Source: Candidatus Gastranaerophilales bacterium (GTDB taxonomy: Bacteria > Cyanobacteriota > Vampirovibrionia > Gastranaerophilales > Gastranaerophilaceae). Taken from it: a stretch of DNA of 64,000 nt. The stretch lies in the NCBI GenBank assembly GCA_944327255.1, contig CALVHA010000005.1:45864-109863 (forward strand), in the 5' to 3' direction. Positions 1 through 8,395 of the stretch are shown in pieces. Position numbers and translations under genes: made by a program. Within the stretch, counting starts at the first letter, position 1. Each line of letters begins with the position of its first letter. The notes under the pieces were generated by a model that saw nothing but the letters and a program-made list of their open reading frames with translations, had not been told where the DNA came from and did no database searches.

Positions 1-2889
1 TGCATGAATTTTATCATCAACAAGGTGAACAAGTTTAAGAATATAAGAAAGACCAACCGCAACAGGTCTGTCAAACGGTTCACCGGTTCTACCGTCAATC
101 AGCGTAACCTTACCATCTTCGTTAACCCAATCACAGCCTGATTCTTTTATACCTTTAAGAAGCTCAGCCTTTGTAGCTTTTTCTGAAGTATTTTCTCCGT
201 ATCTTTCATCGAATGAAGGAGCCTCATAATAATTTCCTGTCAGGTACGCAGCCAAACCGAGAAGTAATTCATAAGTTTGACCTACGTTCATACGTGAAGG
301 AACACCAAGAGGGTTCAACACGATATCAATCGGAGTTCCGTTCGGCAAGAAAGGCATATCTTCCCTTGGAAGAATTCTTGATACAATACCTTTGTTACCG
401 TGACGTCCAGAAAGTTTATCACCTACAGATACTTTACGTTTTTGAGCAATATAAACTCTAATAACAGTATTTGCACCAGGAGGAAGTTCATCGCCTTTTT
501 CTCTGTCAAATACCTTAACATCAAGGACTCTTCCACCTTCACCATGAGGAACTCTTAATGAGTTATCTTTAACATCTCTTGCTTTCTCAGCAAAGATTGC
601 TCTTAACAATTTTTCTTCCGGTGGATGTTCAGATTCACCCTTAGGTGTAACCTTACCTACCAAAATGTCATCAGCGTAAACTCTAGCACCGATACGAACA
701 ATACCACGTTCATCAAGGTGTCTGAGTGCATCTTCCGAAACGTTCGGAATTTCTCGGGTAATTTCTTCCGGTCCGAGTTTAGTTTGACGCGCATCTATTT
801 CTAATTTTTCAATATGAATAGATGTGAATATATCATCATGAACACATCTTTCAGAAATCAAAATTGCATCTTCAAAGTTATAACCTTCCCAAGGCATATA
901 CGCTACAAGAACGTTTTTACCTAATGAAAGTTCTCCGCAGTTCGTAGAAGCACCATCTGCAATTACGTCACCTGCTTTAACCTCATCTCCTTGTCTTACA
1001 ATAGGTTTCTGGTTAATACAAGTATCCTGGTTACTTCTCAAATATTTTACCAACGGATAAATATGCGGTTTATTCTGTTTATCTCTGATAACAATTTCTT
1101 CACCGACAACTCTTTCAACAATACCGTCAACTTCAGATACAATAACCATACCTGAATCTTTTGCAGCACGAGCTTCCATCCCTGTACCTACGACAGGTCT
1201 GTCTGTGATCAAAAGAGGTACTGATTGACGTTGCATGTTTGATCCCATCAACGCACGGTTAGCATCATCGTGTTCGATAAACGGAATTAAAGATGTAGCA
1301 ACTGAAATAATCTGAATAGGAGAAACCCCAACAAAGTCAACCTTGCTTGATTGATCCATTGTAAATTCAGATCTATAACGCACAGGAACATAATCATCTT
1401 TAAATGTATTATCAGGATTTAATTGTACATCCGCAGGAGCACAACGATAGTTTTCGTCTTCGTCTGCTGTCATATATACAACTTCATCGGTTACTTTTCC
1501 ATCTTTTACAACAAAGAACGGAGCTTCGATAAAGCCGTAATCATTAACTTTAGCGTGAGTTGCCAAAGAACCTATCAAACCTGCGTTAGGACCTTCTGGA
1601 GTTTCAATAGGACAAATACGTCCATAGTGAGAAGGATGGATATCACGAACTGCAAAACCAGCTCTTTCTCTCATCAAACCACCAGGTCCAAGTGCTGAAA
1701 TACGTCTTTTATGAGTTAATTCAGCAAGAGGGTTGATCTGATCCATAAATTGAGACAACTGTGAACTTCCGAAAAATTCTTTTAAAGAAGCAACAAGAGG
1801 CTTTGTATTTAATAGGTTCAAAGGAGTCAGTGTTTCAGAATCCTGAAGAGTCATTCTTTCTTTAACAATTCTTTCGATTCTTGACAAACCAACCCTGAAT
1901 TGGTTTTGAAGCAATTCTCCAACCGAACGGATCCTTCTGTTACCTAAGTGGTCGATATCATCGACAGTTCCTTCATCGTATGTCAAATTGATTAAGTATT
2001 CAATTGATGCAACGATATCTTGAACGGTTAATGTCCTTTGATTTTTCGGAATATTCAAATTCAATTTTTTATTTAATTTATAACGACCAACGCGACCGAT
2101 ATCATATTTCTTTTCATCAAAGAAACGAGCCTCAAGAATTTGTCTTCCACCTTGTGGGCTAGCAGGGTCACCTGGTCTTAATTTTTTATATACTTCAATT
2201 AAAGCATCATCAGTAGTTTCAGCGGTATCTTTATCCAGAGTTTTCTTTAAGAAGTCAAAGTGAGTGAACAAAGATTCCATTTCAGAAACAGTAATACCCA
2301 TAGCTTTCAACAATGTTGTAGCCAAAATTTTTCTATTTTTATCGATTTTAACGTAGATTAAATCGTTTGAGTCTGTTTCAATTTTCAACCATGCACCACG
2401 GTTAGGAATCATAGTCGCATTGTATAAACGTTTTCCGGCAGGTGAAATTTCACGTTTGAAGTAAACACCAGGGGAACGAACGATTTGAGAAACAATAACA
2501 CGTTCAGCACCGTTTACAATAAAAGTACCCTTATCAGTCATTGTAGGGATATCACCAATGTAAACTTCCTGTTCTTTAATTTCACCGCTGTCACGGTTAA
2601 CTAATCTAATCATTACACGCAACTGCTTTGCATAAGTTGCGTCATGAATTCTTGCTTCTTCAACGGTATATTTTGCGTTGTCGAAAGTATAATTCGGCAA
2701 AAAGTGTAATTCTAATCTTCCTGTATAATCCTTAATAGGTGAAAAAGAAAGCAACTCTTCTTTTAAACCTTCTTTTAAGAACCACTCAAAAGATTTTTTT
2801 TGCACTTCAATAAGATCCGGTAAATCATCCAAACGAGTATGTGGTATACCCATAGGAGTTACTCTTTTAGCTATTTTTGTCTTAGACAT
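1..2889 (-). CDS. rpoB: RNA polymerase beta subunit, 5' part (runs off the window)
   Basis: Core RNA polymerase subunit forming half of the catalytic cleft. The minus strand is open for 963 codons from ATG at 2889 to the window edge, and the C-terminal part lies outside. The N-terminus reads [20 protein letters not shown]. The last visible residues ([19 protein letters not shown]) match the conserved beta region just before the C-terminal clamp segment, so I estimate that one to two hundred residues are missing. The start is supported by a GAGGTGATTTA ribosome site directly upstream. No rplJ or rplL lies upstream: the next sequence is a long leader and then a divergent gene. rpoC presumably follows beyond the window. 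Confidence 0.98.
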   Translation of the reverse strand, partial: MSKTKIAKRVTPMGIPHTRLDDLPDLIEVQKKSFEWFLKEGLKEELLSFSPIKDYTGRLELHFLPNYTFDNAKYTVEEARIHDATYAKQLRVMIRLVNRDSGEIKEQEVYIGDIPTMTDKGTFIVNGAERVIVSQIVRSPGVYFKREISPAGKRLYNATMIPNRGAWLKIETDSNDLIYVKIDKNRKILATTLLKAMGITVSEMESLFTHFDFLKKTLDKDTAETTDDALIEVYKKLRPGDPASPQGGRQILEARFFDEKKYDIGRVGRYKLNKKLNLNIPKNQRTLTVQDIVASIEYLINLTYDEGTVDDIDHLGNRRIRSVGELLQNQFRVGLSRIERIVKERMTLQDSETLTPLNLLNTKPLVASLKEFFGSSQLSQFMDQINPLAELTHKRRISALGPGGLMRERAGFAVRDIHPSHYGRICPIETPEGPNAGLIGSLATHAKVNDYGFIEAPFFVVKDGKVTDEVVYMTADEDENYRCAPADVQLNPDNTFKDDYVPVRYRSEFTMDQSSKVDFVGVSPIQIISVATSLIPFIEHDDANRALMGSNMQRQSVPLLITDRPVVGTGMEARAAKDSGMVIVSEVDGIVERVVGEEIVIRDKQNKPHIYPLVKYLRSNQDTCINQKPIVRQGDEVKAGDVIADGASTNCGELSLGKNVLVAYMPWEGYNFEDAILISERCVHDDIFTSIHIEKLEIDARQTKLGPEEITREIPNVSEDALRHLDERGIVRIGARVYADDILVGKVTPKGESEHPPEEKLLRAIFAEKARDVKDNSLRVPHGEGGRVLDVKVFDREKGDELPPGANTVIRVYIAQKRKVSVGDKLSGRHGNKGIVSRILPREDMPFLPNGTPIDIVLNPLGVPSRMNVGQTYELLLGLAAYLTGNYYEAPSFDERYGENTSEKATKAELLKGIKESGCDWVNEDGKVTLIDGRTGEPFDRPVAVGLSYILKLVHLVDDKIHA

Positions 2890-3128
2890 TAAATCACCTC
2901 GTTAAATAAATGGTGTACGTACTATAAAAAATGGTTTTCTAAATTCTAACTTAAGGCTGTTAACCTTTTATCTCTTAAAACTGAAATCCAACGAAAAGTT
3001 TTGGTATTAAACGGTTTCAGGGTGATAAACTTTTTTATAAATTTCGGAGCTTCCAAATACGGGCACACTTACTCCTACTTTAATTTTACATGTTCTTAAA
3101 TCATATTCTTAACAAAATTCGTAGTCAA
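2890..3128 (-). promoter_or_regulatory. rpoB promoter and ~200-nt leader
   Basis: On the minus strand TTGACT (3123-3128) and TATGAT (3100-3105) are separated by 17 bp, a canonical housekeeping promoter. The predicted start near 3092 gives a leader of about 200 nt. Within it, 2999-3057 holds a TTTGGAAG...CCGTTTAATACCAAA arrangement whose ends can pair. It resembles the motif in the rplK and rplA leaders of this window. The promoter is clear; a regulatory role for the leader is inference. Confidence 0.6.
3007..3066 (-). CDS. Possible leader ORF upstream of rpoB
   Basis: A 19-codon frame starts with GTG five nucleotides after a good AGGAG ribosome site (GTAGGAGTAAGT) and encodes MPVFGSSEIYKKVYHPETV. 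An overlapping frame beginning with the GTG two bases upstream is also open for 41 codons, so the translated frame is uncertain. The well-spaced ribosome site inside the rpoB leader is the reason to list it. It could be a chance AG-rich stretch in a structured leader. Confidence 0.25.
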   Translation of the reverse strand: MPVFGSSEIYKKVYHPETV

Positions 3129-3301
3129 GAAATTTTCTCATATATTAATATGAATTATTAATTTTTTGTTACAAACATACTTTATAAAACGTTACAAATC
3201 ATGGAAACTTTTGGAGCACAAGAGTTTTAGCATTAAACAAACGTAAAATTATGAAGATTAATTTATTATTATATGGTACAATTTTGGAACAAAGGAGAAT
3301 T

Positions 3302-3913
3302 ATGAAAAAACTATTTATCATTTTGGGATTAATAATTTTCGGATGTACCTCAAACTATTCATTCGCACAAGATAAAATATTATCAGCAGGTATTGAATTC
3401 AACTGGGTTAATATGTCACAGGTTGAACGAGATGAGGCCATTGAACATTACCAGACAATAGTTTTCGCTGACGGTGTTAAATCCATGACAAAAAAAGAGC
3501 TTCGTGCAAAATATCCAGACTTTTTGAAAGATAAAGATTACAAATATCATTACAGAATTATCTCAAACGGAGTAACGGAAACAAAAGATAAAAAATTATG
3601 CGGATTTTTTATAAAGGATAATACTATTTTATACAGCTATGCAATACAATATAAAAATAATCCTCAAAGAGTCTTTTACTATTCAGCATACGGCTCTTTA
3701 ATTTATGTTGATGAAATATCTTCAAATTATCCAAATTTCCCGTATAACTCAAAGCAATACCGCTCAAACGGAAAACTTGCTGGTGCTATATATTTTGATT
3801 CAAAAGATTTGCAATACGTCTTTGAAGATAATGGAGAATTTAAGGGAGTATGGTATAAAGACAAGATGTTCGACAGAAAAGGAAAACAAATTTTAACAAG
3901 AAGCAACTGGTAA
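3302..3913 (+). CDS. Uncharacterised exported protein (203 aa)
   Basis: I do not recognise a family. The start at 3302 (MKKLFIILGLIIFGC) is chosen over an upstream in-frame start because AAAGGAGAAT precedes it and the product then opens with a signal peptide. The signal could be lipoprotein type (IIFGC, with an unusual Phe in the lipobox) or type I, cleaved after YSFA. The C-terminal half is rich in Tyr, Gly and Asn (YRSNGKLAGAIYF, YVFEDNGEFKGVWY), with short hairpin-like units as in MORN or toxin_52-type repeats. It is divergent from rpoB and upstream of asd on the same strand, with no sign of functional linkage. Confidence 0.7.
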   Translation: MKKLFIILGLIIFGCTSNYSFAQDKILSAGIEFNWVNMSQVERDEAIEHYQTIVFADGVKSMTKKELRAKYPDFLKDKDYKYHYRIISNGVTETKDKKLCGFFIKDNTILYSYAIQYKNNPQRVFYYSAYGSLIYVDEISSNYPNFPYNSKQYRSNGKLAGAIYFDSKDLQYVFEDNGEFKGVWYKDKMFDRKGKQILTRSNW

Positions 3914-3962
3914 ACAAGCCTATATCAACACAGAATAATAAAAAAAGAAAGAGAAAAATTGT

Positions 3963-4982
3963 ATGACTAGAAAACCAAATATCGCAATACTTGGAGCAAC
4001 AGGGGTTGTCGGAAGAGAAATTATCAAAATAATTAATGAATTACAGATTAAATTTAACGAAATAAAATTTTTATCAAGCGCAAAAAGTGCAGGAAAAAAA
4101 ATTGAATTTCAAGGGAAAGAATATACTGTTGAAGAAGCAAAGCCTGAAAGCTTTGATAATATTAATATTGTACTTGCGTCAGCAGGTGGTTCCACATCAC
4201 AAAAATTCGCCCCTGAGATTGTAAAAAGAGGCGGAGTTCTTATAGATAATTCAAGTGCATTCAGAATGGATAAAGATGTTCCACTGGTTATCGCTCATGT
4301 TAATGATGATGATCTTAGAAAACATAAAGGAATCATCGCAAATCCTAACTGTTCAACATCACAGTTGATGCTTGTATTAAAACCTCTACATGAAAAAGCA
4401 AAAATTAAAAGATTAATCGTGTCAACTTATCAAGCTGTTTCAGGAGCAGGACTTGCTGCAATAAATGAGCTTACGGAAGATACAAAAGCAAACCTTGCAG
4501 GTAAAACCTTTGAGAATAAAGCGTTTAAAAAACCTATTTCTTTCAATGTAATTCCTCAAATAGATGTTTTTACCGAAAACGGTTACACAAAAGAAGAAAT
4601 GAAAGTTGCGAATGAAACAAAAAAAATTCTCCACCTCCCTCAAAATCTTCCTATTTCTTGTACAGCCGTAAGAGTTCCTGTATTTAGAGGACATTCAGAA
4701 GCTGTTGATATTGAATTTGAAAAAGAAATGTCCCCAGAAGAAGCAAGGGAACTGTTGTCAAACAGCTTTGGAGTAAAGGTTATTGATAATATTGAGAATT
4801 ATGAATATCCTACAACTAGAGATGCAGACGGTGTTGATCCGGTGTTTGTTGGGAGAATCCGTAAAAATCTTGCGTTTCAACACGGGATTTCACTATGGTG
4901 TGTTGCAGATAATTTAAGGATCGGCGCAGCCTTAAATACAGTGAGAATTTGTCAAAAAATTATAGAAATGGAATTATATTAA
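3963..4982 (+). CDS. asd: Aspartate-semialdehyde dehydrogenase
   Basis: Reduces aspartyl-4-phosphate to aspartate semialdehyde with NADPH, the branch point to lysine/diaminopimelate, threonine and methionine. The 339 residues match the usual length. The N-terminal dinucleotide-binding motif is ILGATGVVGREI (9-20), the active-site Cys is C130 in NPNCSTSQL, and the substrate/His region is RGHSEAVDIEF. The ribosome site is weak (an AAGAAAGAG stretch). hom and thrC of the same pathway lie at 61-63 kb, not adjacent. Confidence 0.97.
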   Translation: MTRKPNIAILGATGVVGREIIKIINELQIKFNEIKFLSSAKSAGKKIEFQGKEYTVEEAKPESFDNINIVLASAGGSTSQKFAPEIVKRGGVLIDNSSAFRMDKDVPLVIAHVNDDDLRKHKGIIANPNCSTSQLMLVLKPLHEKAKIKRLIVSTYQAVSGAGLAAINELTEDTKANLAGKTFENKAFKKPISFNVIPQIDVFTENGYTKEEMKVANETKKILHLPQNLPISCTAVRVPVFRGHSEAVDIEFEKEMSPEEARELLSNSFGVKVIDNIENYEYPTTRDADGVDPVFVGRIRKNLAFQHGISLWCVADNLRIGAALNTVRICQKIIEMELY

Positions 4983-5067
4983 AAATTTTTGTAATATTTC
5001 TTAATAATTCTCCCCAAATAAGCAATTTTTACACACAAAATTTTTTTATAAATATATGGGATATATT

Positions 5068-5075
5068 GGGGGGGG
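5068..5075 (+). repeat. Poly-G tract (G8) serving as ribosome site
   Basis: Eight consecutive G residues lie 6 bp upstream of the ATG of the 50-codon ORF and are its only purine-rich Shine-Dalgarno candidate. G-tracts of this length are prone to slippage. Confidence 0.6.
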
Positions 5076-5081
5076 ATTAAT

Positions 5082-5234
5082 ATGGAAGAAAAAAAACTTG
5101 AAACAATTGTAAAAAAATCTGGACGTAAAATTGGTTTTTTAGAATGGCTATTTATGAAAAACCAAAAAAGTATTTCTTTGGATGTTCCAAGAACATCTTT
5201 TGACTATCTAAATGATACATTGCAAACAACATAA
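5082..5234 (+). CDS. Small uncharacterised protein (50 aa)
   Basis: An open frame from ATG at 5082 begins MEEKKLETIVKKSGRKIGFL and ends in DYLNDTLQTT. It has its own G-rich ribosome site, and a strong hairpin terminator overlaps its stop codon, so it looks like an independent monocistronic gene. It has a basic N-terminal half with one short hydrophobic stretch (IGFLEWLFM). No family is recognised. Confidence 0.6.
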   Translation: MEEKKLETIVKKSGRKIGFLEWLFMKNQKSISLDVPRTSFDYLNDTLQTT

Positions 5235-5260
5235 AATCCGCTTTTAAAGCGGATTTTATA
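5231..5260 (+). terminator. Rho-independent terminator
   Basis: The inverted repeat AAAATCCGC / GCGGATTTT has a short loop and is followed by a T-rich stretch. It ends the 50-aa ORF transcript and isolates it from the LPS operon. Confidence 0.85.
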
Positions 5261-5336
5261 TTACTTTTTGTTAAATTCGTGTGTTTTATTGCTTGTTTTT
5301 GGTAAACTATATTTATAGCGATTAGGATATTACAGG

Positions 5337-5804
5337 ATGGGACAAATTATAAGAAGAGATATGATCACAAATATCGTCAAGGAACTCCATGACAATGGAA
5401 ACACAGTTGTCGCGACAAACGGGTGTTTTGACATACTTCATGTCGGTCATGTAAGATATCTCGAAAAGACTAAATCATTCGCTGATAAATTAATAGTATT
5501 ACTAAATTCAGATAAATCAGTAAAAAGCATTAAAGGGCCTTCACGTCCGATAAACAACGAGAATGATCGTGCAGAAATATTATGTGCATTAAGTTGTGTA
5601 GATTATGTTGTATTATTTGATGAGGACAGTCCTAGAAATCTTCTTGATGAGATAAAACCTGACATATATACAAAAGGTGCTGATTACACAATGGAAACAC
5701 TACCTGAAGCAGACATTATGAAAAAAAACGGAACACGAGTAGAATTTATAAGCTTTGTGGAAGGGAAATCTACGACAAATATCATTAACAAAATGAAGAG
5801 TTAA
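5337..5804 (+). CDS. rfaE2: Heptose-1-phosphate adenylyltransferase (RfaE domain II)
   Basis: Cytidylyltransferase-like nucleotidyltransferase that makes ADP-glycero-manno-heptose for the LPS inner core. In many bacteria it is fused to the kinase (HldE); here it is a stand-alone 155-residue domain. Motifs are TNGCFDILHVGHVRYL (the HxGH signature), the RPINNENDRAEIL loop, and EGKSTTNII near the C-terminus. An alternative start at 5361 has a slightly better purine-rich upstream region (AAGAAGAGAT). First gene of an LPS operon; lpxD follows after 19 bp. Confidence 0.92.
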   Translation: MGQIIRRDMITNIVKELHDNGNTVVATNGCFDILHVGHVRYLEKTKSFADKLIVLLNSDKSVKSIKGPSRPINNENDRAEILCALSCVDYVVLFDEDSPRNLLDEIKPDIYTKGADYTMETLPEADIMKKNGTRVEFISFVEGKSTTNIINKMKS

Positions 5805-5823
5805 TTTAGTAAAGGAGTATAAA

Positions 5824-6912
5824 ATGAAAGCTTTTACAGTAGAAGAAATTACGCAAATCGTTGGCGGTATGTTAACAAAAGGACAAGACGCAAAGATTGA
5901 AAGAATTGCACCTCCGCTTCTGGCAGACGAGAATACTCTGGCACTTGCATTGGGGGAAGACGAGATTGCAAATCTGGCAAAGTCTAAAGCAAAAGCTGCA
6001 CTGGTTCCATTAGGAGTCCAAATTGACGGATTTACAACCATCGAAGTCGAACGACCTAGATTAGCTATGATGAAACTGCTTAATTTGTTCTATGTTGCTC
6101 CAAAAATTAATGATGGAGTTCATCCAACAGCAGTTGTCGACTCAAGCGCAAAGCTCGGCGCAAACGTTAAAATAGGGCCAAATGTAGTTATCGGAGAAAA
6201 CGTTATCATTGGTGACAACTCAAAAATCATGGCAAACTCATATATAGGAAGCGGAGCACAAATTGGCGAAAACTGCTTATTCCATCCTGGGGTCAATATT
6301 GGGGACAGAGTGCAAATCGGAAATGATGTAATACTTCATCATGGAGTATCCTTAGGAGCTGACGGATTCAGCTTTGTAACAGAAAACCCTGATAATATAG
6401 AACAAGCACGAAAAGAAGGTTCAATTAAAGAAGAAAATACCAAACATGTTATATTCAAAATACCTTCAATAGGGTCTGTAGTAATCGGGAATAACGTTGA
6501 AATTGGGGCTAATACAACCATCGACAGGGGGACAATTGAAAATACAACTATCGGCGACAATACTAAAATTGATGACCTTGTTATGATAGGTCACAACTGC
6601 CGTATAGGGGAAGGATGTTTAATTGTTTCACAAGTAGGAATTGCAGGTAGTTGTGTAATTGGAGACAGAGTTGTAATTGCCGGCCAGGCAGGTCTTGCAG
6701 ATCATATTGAAATTGGTTCGGATACAATCATCACGGCTAAAGCAGGGGTTACAAAATCATTCCCTGAAAAATCTATAATTGTTGGAATTCCTGCGGTTCC
6801 AAGAAAAGACTTTATCAAACAATTAAAAACAATGAAAGATGCTCAAGAAATTTTTGCAAAATTCAGAAAATTTGAACCAATGCTAAATGCATTTGTAGAA
6901 GAACATCAATAA
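5824..6912 (+). CDS. lpxD: UDP-3-O-acylglucosamine N-acyltransferase
   Basis: Adds the second (N-linked) hydroxyacyl chain in lipid A synthesis, using acyl-ACP. The 362 residues are slightly longer than average. An N-terminal uridine-binding domain (1-95) is followed by a left-handed beta helix with many hexapeptide repeats (IGPNVVIGENVIIGDNSKI and onward). The conserved catalytic region is VILHHGVSLGADGFSF. Start supported by AAAGGAGTATAAA. lpxA and lpxB are not in this window. Confidence 0.96.
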   Translation: MKAFTVEEITQIVGGMLTKGQDAKIERIAPPLLADENTLALALGEDEIANLAKSKAKAALVPLGVQIDGFTTIEVERPRLAMMKLLNLFYVAPKINDGVHPTAVVDSSAKLGANVKIGPNVVIGENVIIGDNSKIMANSYIGSGAQIGENCLFHPGVNIGDRVQIGNDVILHHGVSLGADGFSFVTENPDNIEQARKEGSIKEENTKHVIFKIPSIGSVVIGNNVEIGANTTIDRGTIENTTIGDNTKIDDLVMIGHNCRIGEGCLIVSQVGIAGSCVIGDRVVIAGQAGLADHIEIGSDTIITAKAGVTKSFPEKSIIVGIPAVPRKDFIKQLKTMKDAQEIFAKFRKFEPMLNAFVEEHQ

Positions 6913-6917
6913 AAACA

Positions 6918-6948
6918 CTGGGTGAAAATGATATTAATTTTCACCCAG
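6918..6948 (+). other. Strong intra-operon hairpin between lpxD and lpxC
   Basis: A perfect 12-bp stem, CTGGGTGAAAAT / ATTTTCACCCAG, has a 7-nt loop and lies in the 50-bp lpxD-lpxC gap. No T-run follows, so it is not a standard terminator. It may be a processing or mRNA-stability site that sets LpxC level relative to LpxD (inference). Confidence 0.6.
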
Positions 6949-6962
6949 CCTATAGGAAAATT

Positions 6963-7784
6963 ATGGTTATTACGTTAAAAAAAGAAACAGAAATAGCAGG
7001 CAATGGCTTAATGAAAAATAAGCCTTGTACTATTAAGTTCTTCCCATCACAAACAGGAAAAATAAGATACTTTGTAAACAATGAAGAATTTGAATCCAAA
7101 GCAGAAAATGTTATTTCAACAGATCATTGCGTAGTCCTTGGAACAAAAAAATCTAAAGCAATGTTAACAGAACATCTTACTGCAGCACTTGCTTTTTGCG
7201 GAATAGACTCTCTTGATATCTGTATGAATGAGACAGAAGTTCCTGCAATGGATGGAAGTTCAAGACAATGGGTAGAATTATTCAAAGAAGCGGGAATAGA
7301 TAAGCCTCTCTTCTATAAACCGCAGCTATATACAGTAAAAGAACCCGTTTATTACTTAAACGGAAAAACTAGTCTTGTTATTTTACCGTCAGATGAATTA
7401 TTTATATCATATGCGGTTAATTATAATCATCCTGATTTAAGACAATGTTTTGTTAATTATAATCCGAAAAATCAGGAAGAAATTATTGAAGCAAGAACTT
7501 TTGGTTTTTATAAAGATTTAAAAAAATTTCAAATGCTCGGTTTTGCACAGGGTGTTACCATAGAAAATACTGTAGGTCTGACGGATGAAGGCTATACAAC
7601 AGATTTGCGCTCTGAAAAAGAACCTGCAAAACATAAAATGCTGGATCTTATCGGAGATTTATACCTTACAGGAATAAATCCTTTACATATGAAATGTCAA
7701 ATTTTAGCAAAAGAAGCAGGTCATGCAGTTCATGTTAAAGTTGCAAAAATGTTAAAAGATAAATTGATAGCTTACAATAAATAG
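6963..7784 (+). CDS. lpxC: UDP-3-O-acyl-N-acetylglucosamine deacetylase
   Basis: Zinc deacetylase and the committed step of lipid A synthesis. The 273 residues are a little short for the family (about 300). Zn ligands and catalytic residues are visible: E70-H71 in TEHLTAAL, H224 and D228 in KHKMLDLIGDLYL, and H254 in GHAVHVKV. The PAMDGSSRQW motif is also present. It is not fused to FabZ, unlike in Bacteroidetes, but fabZ follows directly. Confidence 0.95.
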   Translation: MVITLKKETEIAGNGLMKNKPCTIKFFPSQTGKIRYFVNNEEFESKAENVISTDHCVVLGTKKSKAMLTEHLTAALAFCGIDSLDICMNETEVPAMDGSSRQWVELFKEAGIDKPLFYKPQLYTVKEPVYYLNGKTSLVILPSDELFISYAVNYNHPDLRQCFVNYNPKNQEEIIEARTFGFYKDLKKFQMLGFAQGVTIENTVGLTDEGYTTDLRSEKEPAKHKMLDLIGDLYLTGINPLHMKCQILAKEAGHAVHVKVAKMLKDKLIAYNK

Positions 7785-7804
7785 AAATATAAAAGGAGAT
7801 AAAA

Positions 7805-8248
7805 ATGACAGAAGAACAAAAGTTAAGTTTCGATACTATGGAAATCATGGAAATGATACCCCATAGATATCCGTTCTTATTGGTTGATAGAATTACAGAG
7901 TGTGTTCCTGGCAAATACGCCAAAGGATATAAAAATTTGACAATGAATGAACAATTTTTTCAGGGACACTTCCCAGGGAATCCAATAATGCCAGGAGTTT
8001 TGCAATTAGAAGCATTAGCTCAATGTTCTGCTCCTGTATTGATGACAATGCCAGAATTTGCAGGGAAATTAACATTATATGCAGGAATTGACGGTGTTCG
8101 TTTTAAAAATATTGTAAGACCTGGTGATAGATTTGATATGGAAATTGAACTTCAAAAAGTAAAGGGGCCTATATGTAAAGCTCACGGAACAGGAAAAGTT
8201 GACGGCAAAATCTGTGTTGAAGCAGATATGACTTTTGCATTAAAATAA
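7805..8248 (+). CDS. fabZ: 3-hydroxyacyl-ACP dehydratase
   Basis: Dehydrates 3-hydroxyacyl-ACP in fatty acid elongation and so competes with the Lpx enzymes for the same acyl-ACP, which explains its place at the end of the lpx operon. The single hot-dog domain is 147 aa, with the catalytic His in IPHRYPFLLVDR and the Glu in FPGNPIMPGVLQLEALAQ. Ribosome site AAAAGGAGATAAAA. Confidence 0.97.
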   Translation: MTEEQKLSFDTMEIMEMIPHRYPFLLVDRITECVPGKYAKGYKNLTMNEQFFQGHFPGNPIMPGVLQLEALAQCSAPVLMTMPEFAGKLTLYAGIDGVRFKNIVRPGDRFDMEIELQKVKGPICKAHGTGKVDGKICVEADMTFALK

Positions 8249-8277
8249 ATTAAAATTAGATTCTAAAGTCAAAAAAT

Positions 8278-8312
8278 AAAAGGACGGAATATTAATCTGT
8301 CCTTTTATTTTT
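8278..8312 (+). terminator. Terminator of the lpx operon
   Basis: An 11-bp stem AAAAGGACGGA / TCTGTCCTTTT (one G-U pair) is followed by ATTTTT. Confidence 0.85.
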
Positions 8313-8395
8313 GTTAAAAGAAATGTTACTTTCTTGCCTTATAAATTTATATAATATAAAATATTATTAATATAGACTTTGAGGAGATTAGTTGG

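Noticed and set aside
213..461. Open frames on the plus strand inside rpoB (also 1423-1698)
   Set aside because: Antisense to a strongly conserved gene, composition like a reverse-complement shadow, no ribosome site.
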